Assembly: GCA_003446545.1 (NCBI GenBank)
Contig: DMAO01000251.1
Span: 1-9,781 of the forward strand
DNA length: 9,781 nt
Origin: Sphaerochaeta sp.
GTDB lineage: Bacteria > Spirochaetota > Spirochaetia > Sphaerochaetales > Sphaerochaetaceae
Reading direction: 5' to 3'
Shown: positions 7,235-9,781 of the stretch, in pieces
Layout of the letters: each line of letters opens with the position of its first letter
Numbering within the stretch: position 1 is the stretch's first letter
Program-made: the position numbers and the translations under genes
The notes under the pieces: generated by a model
Databases searched by the model: none
Told to the model about the DNA's origin: nothing
What the model saw: only the letters and a program-made list of their open reading frames with translations

Positions 7235-7263
7235 TTGACATTTGATGCATATCTATGCATTAT
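7235..7263 (+). promoter_or_regulatory. promoter of binding-protein gene 2
   Basis: A consensus -35 TTGACA (7235-7240), a 17-nt spacer and CATTAT (7258-7263) predict initiation near 7270. GAGGAG (7278-7283) then sits 8 nt before the ATG at 7292. A+T-rich DNA upstream may act as an UP element. Confidence 0.7.
7246..7259. promoter_or_regulatory. putative operator, copy B (perfect TGCATA-TC-TATGCA palindrome)
   Basis: TGCATATCTATGCA is a perfect 6-2-6 inverted repeat placed 5 nt after the -35 and overlapping the first two bases of the -10. It is the best of three copies and defines the consensus. The symmetry suggests a dimeric helix-turn-helix repressor. Confidence 0.7.
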
Positions 7264-7291
7264 TTCGTATATCACATGAGGAGATTACAAC

Positions 7292-8080
7292 ATGAAAAAA
7301 CTTACCACCATTGCTCTTGTCATACTTTTGGTATCACTGGTCCCCCTGTTCAGTGCAGGGACAAAAGAAGATACAGGGACTCCCTCCTATATCTTTGCTG
7401 CAAACTGTGCCTGGCCTCCACTGGAGTTTGTAGATGAGAACGGTGATATCGTTGGCTTTGAGATTGATCTGGTTGAAGAGATTGCCAAGGTACAGAACGT
7501 GAAGATAACCATTCAGAACGTCGCTTGGGACGGGATTTTTGCGGGCCTTTCCAACGGAGCCTACGATGCTGTCGCTTCAGGAGTCTCTGTAACTGACGAG
7601 CGGAAAAAGACCATGGGCTTCTCTACTCCCATTATGACCATCACCCAGGCAATCCTGGCTCCAAAAGCCTCTTCAGACCTTACCTCTACAGCTACGCTGA
7701 AAAACAAGAAGGTAGGAGTACAGTTGGGGACTACCGGCCATATCTTCCTTGAGGCATACCTTTTGGACAATCCTAGCATGAAGACAGTCATCAAGGCCTA
7801 CGATGAGATTGGCTTCGCAGTCGAGGATATGGTCAACGGCAACCTTGATGCAGTGGTCACAGACTCGGTCGTCGCAAGCGAGTATGTCCTATCCAACCCC
7901 AACTATGCCAGCAAGCTGCAGGTCAGCGGTTCTGCTAGTGACCTAGGTGACCCTGAGCCAATCGCGATTGCCATGCTCAAGGAAAATGTAGAGTTGATCA
8001 AGCTGGTAAATGATGGCCTAGCTAAGATCGTAGCTTCCGGCAAGATGGCTGAACTGCAGAAGAAGTGGAATATCCTGTAA
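7292..8080 (+). CDS. polar amino acid ABC transporter substrate-binding protein 2
   Basis: Second periplasmic receptor of the SBP_bac_3 family, 262 residues, paralogous to the preceding gene. The signal peptide (MKK, core about 4-20) ends at VPLFSAGTKED; with no cysteine, cleavage after about Ala22 is expected. Pocket residues by alignment are Trp41, Arg104 in VTDERK, Thr148 in GTTG and Asp191 in VTDS. Where binding protein 1 and the LAO/Gln-binding proteins have Asp contacting the ligand side chain, this protein has Asn38 (ANCAWPPLEF), suggesting a different ligand preference. Two extra stretches, around 158-166 (LDNPSMKTV) and 212-222 (near SASDLGDPEP), account for its greater length. The ATG at 7292 has GAGGAG 8 nt upstream. 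It has its own promoter with the perfect operator palindrome and a strong terminator after it. Confidence 0.95.
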   Translation: MKKLTTIALVILLVSLVPLFSAGTKEDTGTPSYIFAANCAWPPLEFVDENGDIVGFEIDLVEEIAKVQNVKITIQNVAWDGIFAGLSNGAYDAVASGVSVTDERKKTMGFSTPIMTITQAILAPKASSDLTSTATLKNKKVGVQLGTTGHIFLEAYLLDNPSMKTVIKAYDEIGFAVEDMVNGNLDAVVTDSVVASEYVLSNPNYASKLQVSGSASDLGDPEPIAIAMLKENVELIKLVNDGLAKIVASGKMAELQKKWNIL

Positions 8081-8106
8081 TACAAACAAGCTAGACCGAT
8101 TGGGAG

Positions 8107-8131
8107 AAGCCGCCTTCATAAGGCGGCTTTT
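8107..8131 (+). terminator. strong intrinsic terminator after binding-protein gene 2
   Basis: AAGCCGCCTT (8107-8116) pairs perfectly with AAGGCGGCTT (8120-8129) around a CAT loop, followed by T8130 and T8131. The 10-bp G+C-rich stem should end transcription of the binding-protein message, keeping abundant receptor mRNA apart from the permease-ATPase message. Confidence 0.88.
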
Positions 8132-8163
8132 CCTTATCCTAGCCTTATGAGTTTTCTTACATG

Positions 8164-8205
8164 CCAAGGTTGAATATTTCCCTATCCCTTGGATATTTAT
8201 TCAAC
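8164..8205. repeat. compound repeat upstream of the permease promoter
   Basis: Three overlapping symmetries occur within 42 bp ending 4 bp before the -35 at 8210. GTTGAATA (8169-8176) is inverted at TATTCAAC (8198-8205). CCAAGG (8164-8169) is inverted at CCTTGG (8187-8192). TTGAATATTT (8170-8179) recurs with one mismatch as TTGGATATTT (8189-8198), 19 bp on. The position upstream of the -35 suits an activator site. It lies before the predicted start point, so it should act as DNA rather than RNA. A+T-rich DNA makes some of this symmetry likely by chance. Confidence 0.4.
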
Positions 8206-8209
8206 TGTA

Positions 8210-8238
8210 TTGACAATTGGTGCATAATTATGTAGTAC
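8210..8238 (+). promoter_or_regulatory. promoter of the permease-ATPase operon
   Basis: A consensus -35 TTGACA (8210-8215) is followed after 17 nt by TAGTAC (8233-8238), a weak -10. Initiation is expected near 8245, giving a leader of about 32 nt. The -35 and the 5-nt distance to the inverted repeat are the same as at the two binding-protein promoters. Confidence 0.55.
8221..8234. promoter_or_regulatory. putative operator, copy C (TGCATA-AT-TATGtA)
   Basis: TGCATAATTATGTA is the third copy of the 14-bp inverted repeat, with one mismatch in the right arm. It starts 5 nt after the -35 and overlaps the -10 by two bases, exactly as at copies A and B. It places the permease-ATPase operon under the same presumed regulator as both receptors. 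Confidence 0.6.
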
Positions 8239-8276
8239 TACTTCTACCGAGACAATACAATAAACAGTGAGTTATC

Positions 8277-9137
8277 ATGGATACAGAAGAACATGCATTT
8301 GAAGACCTGCAGATACATACAGCTAAACAGAGAATGGTATCGGCAGACCCTACCGACATCAAGAAAAAAAACCCGATCATCCAAATGACAGACGGTGTGC
8401 TCATACCACGCAAAGGTGACGGGCACGTACTGAACTCCTGGAGGTTAACCTTCTTTAGCGCCCTCGCCCTCCTTTCAGGACTGGTTATAGTTAAACCAGA
8501 CCCCTACAGGGATATCTTGAAGGTTGTCATACAAGGAGCCCCAGTAACATTTCAGGCAACTATACTCGCCATACTTGGGGCAATCGTCATAGGAACGCTA
8601 ACTGGCCTAGGCTCGGTAAGCAAGCGGCGCTGGGTCAATATGATCAGCGGTGTCTATGTGGAGCTTATCCGCGGTATCCCGCTCTTGGTCCAATTGATTT
8701 TTATCTACTACGCCATGGGAAGGTTCTTCAGAATCCAAGGTATGGTGGCAGCTGTTGTCGCACTCTCCATCTGTTTCGGTGCATACATGGGCGAGATCGT
8801 CAGAGCTGGCATCCAGGCCATCCCCCGTGGTCAGATGGAAGCGGCCATTGCAGTAGGACTGAGTAGGAGCCAAGCCTTTAGATATGTCATCCTGCCCCAG
8901 ACAGTTAAGGTCATCCTCCCCGCAGTTGGCAATGAGTTCATTTCCATGCTCAAGGACTCTTCATTGGTATCAGCAATTGCACTCAGCGATATTTTGAGAA
9001 AAGGTAGGGAGTACATTTCTCGCACATTCCTCTCCTTGGAGACGATGCTTATCGTCGCTCTGGTCTACCTGATCATCACACTCATACTCTCACGCCTCGT
9101 AGGGATGCTCGAGGAAAGGTTGCACAAGAATGGCTAG
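8277..9137 (+). CDS. polar amino acid ABC transporter permease (HisM/GlnP family)
   Basis: Inner-membrane channel subunit of the amino acid uptake system, 286 residues. Hydrophobic segments lie at about 57-72, 92-112, 134-147, 154-170, 219-236 and 254-276. The cytoplasmic EAA loop, which docks on the ATPase, is clear: [20 protein letters not shown] (188-207), with Glu188, Gly194 and Pro207. The core from about residue 75 matches the His/Glu/Gln/Arg/opine permease family. Residues 1-50 are a charged, non-membrane extension not needed by typical 215-240-residue members. The ATG at 8277 has only a weak GTGAG 5 nt upstream; later Met codons (8334, 8385) have nothing better. The stop overlaps the ATPase start by 8 nt, so translation is probably coupled. 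No second permease gene is seen, so the channel is probably a homodimer. Confidence 0.93.
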   Translation: MDTEEHAFEDLQIHTAKQRMVSADPTDIKKKNPIIQMTDGVLIPRKGDGHVLNSWRLTFFSALALLSGLVIVKPDPYRDILKVVIQGAPVTFQATILAILGAIVIGTLTGLGSVSKRRWVNMISGVYVELIRGIPLLVQLIFIYYAMGRFFRIQGMVAAVVALSICFGAYMGEIVRAGIQAIPRGQMEAAIAVGLSRSQAFRYVILPQTVKVILPAVGNEFISMLKDSSLVSAIALSDILRKGREYISRTFLSLETMLIVALVYLIITLILSRLVGMLEERLHKNG

Positions 9138-9781
9138 GATACTCATAGAAAACCTCACCAAGGACTACCATACGGATAAAGATGTCGTCAAGGCTGTACG
9201 TAATGCATCCCTCACCGTGGAGAACGGCGAGGTGGTGGTCATCATCGGGCCTTCAGGCAGTGGGAAAAGCACGCTTCTCAGGTGTGTGAACAAGTTGGAA
9301 ATACCTACAGGGGGGCATATCTTCATCGATGAGGATGATGTGGTCGACCCTAAGGTGGACCTACGAAAGATCAGAGAAGAAGTAGGGATGGTATTCCAGT
9401 CCTTCAATCTCTTTCCACACCTCACAGCATTGGAGAACATCACTCTCGCACCCCTCAAGGTCAAGAAGATGACCAAGAAGGAAGCCGAAGAAAAGGGGCG
9501 GAAGCTGTTGAAGATGGTCGGTCTCGAGGAAAAGGAAGATGTGCACCCCAACCAGCTTTCCGGAGGCCAGCAACAGCGGGTTGCCATAGCGCGAGCCCTT
9601 GCCATGGACCCTAAGGTGATGCTCTTTGACGAGCCTACAAGCGCCCTTGACCCTGAGATGATCAAGGAGGTCCTTGATGTAATGCTGAACCTTGCAAAAA
9701 GCGGCATGACCATGCTGTTGGTCACCCATGAGATGGGCTTTGCCAAGGCGGCTGCGGACAAGGTGGTCTTTATGGATGAAG
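9130..9781 (+). CDS. polar amino acid ABC transporter ATP-binding protein (3' end outside the window)
   Basis: Cytoplasmic ATPase that powers the importer; 217 codons are present before the window ends, of the roughly 240 usual for the family. Residues are numbered from the ATG at 9130. Walker A is GPSGSGKST (about 40-48), the Q-loop is [17 protein letters not shown] (from about 87), the ABC signature is [15 protein letters not shown] (from about 143), Walker B is [13 protein letters not shown], and the switch histidine is in LVTHEMGFA. This pattern is typical of the GlnQ/HisP subfamily. The start overlaps the permease stop by 8 nt (ATGGCTAG), with AAAGG 10 nt upstream inside the permease gene. 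Being downstream of a single permease, it should serve both nearby binding proteins. Family call is certain; the exact substrate is not known. Confidence 0.96.
   Translation, partial: MARILIENLTKDYHTDKDVVKAVRNASLTVENGEVVVIIGPSGSGKSTLLRCVNKLEIPTGGHIFIDEDDVVDPKVDLRKIREEVGMVFQSFNLFPHLTALENITLAPLKVKKMTKKEAEEKGRKLLKMVGLEEKEDVHPNQLSGGQQQRVAIARALAMDPKVMLFDEPTSALDPEMIKEVLDVMLNLAKSGMTMLLVTHEMGFAKAAADKVVFMDE

Noticed and set aside
6337..8234. Naming the repeated palindrome an ARG box (ArgR site)
   Set aside because: Length and A+T-rich centre are compatible, but the arms TGCATA/TATGCA differ from the ARG boxes I can recall and no argR gene is in the window. Left as an unidentified operator.
9165..9761. 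Minus-strand open frame (198 codons) opposite the ABC ATPase
   Set aside because: The plus strand encodes all ATPase motifs in order. The antisense frame is low-complexity, rich in Ser and Arg, as expected for a shadow.
1..9781. Mobile elements, CRISPR arrays, tRNA or rRNA genes, riboswitches
   Set aside because: I looked on both strands for transposase motifs, regularly spaced repeats, tRNA-like cloverleaf arms and long structured leaders and saw none. Intergenic gaps are all under 200 bp and are accounted for by promoters and terminators.

Overview
The window reads as ordinary chromosomal DNA of moderate G+C from a bacterium, most likely a spirochaete of the Sphaerochaeta/Treponema kind. 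The taxonomic hint is the two secreted binding proteins: their signal peptides end in FSGGTKEE and FSAGTKED with no lipobox cysteine, a style I associate with that group. This is an inference from memory, not a search. Coding density is high, Shine-Dalgarno sites are good for most genes, and I see no mobile element, CRISPR array, tRNA or rRNA.

Left part (1-4464): enzymes of the oxidative branch of the citric acid cycle. The 3' end of citrate synthase (gltA) runs rightward and overlaps a small HAD-family hydrolase gene by 14 nt. Facing them are aconitase (Aquifex-type, short form) and isocitrate dehydrogenase, which run leftward and are coupled by a TGATG stop/start. The HAD gene and icd overlap tail to tail by 9 bp, so there is no room for a terminator between them. 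Together citrate synthase, aconitase and isocitrate dehydrogenase convert oxaloacetate plus acetyl-CoA to 2-oxoglutarate, the carbon skeleton of glutamate. The dehydrogenase carries Asp-Ile where the E. coli enzyme has the NADP-binding Lys-Tyr, so I predict it uses NAD+.

Middle part (4465-6311): a major facilitator transporter of unknown substrate on the minus strand and, divergent from it, a small DUF212/YuiD-type membrane protein of the divergent PAP2 family. A 96-bp intergenic region holds candidate promoters for both.

Right part (6312-9781): a polar amino acid ABC uptake system. It has two paralogous periplasmic binding proteins, each with its own promoter and each followed by a hairpin terminator, then a permease gene overlapping an ATPase gene that runs off the window end. 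The single permease/ATPase pair probably serves both receptors.

The most notable signal is regulatory. All three transcription units of the ABC system start with the same module: a TTGACA/T -35 box, exactly 5 nt, then a 14-bp inverted repeat TGCATA-NN-TATGCA lying in the spacer and running into the -10. One copy is a perfect palindrome and the other two carry one arm mismatch each. This looks like a repressor operator that co-regulates three separately transcribed parts of one transporter. I cannot name the regulator from the sequence.
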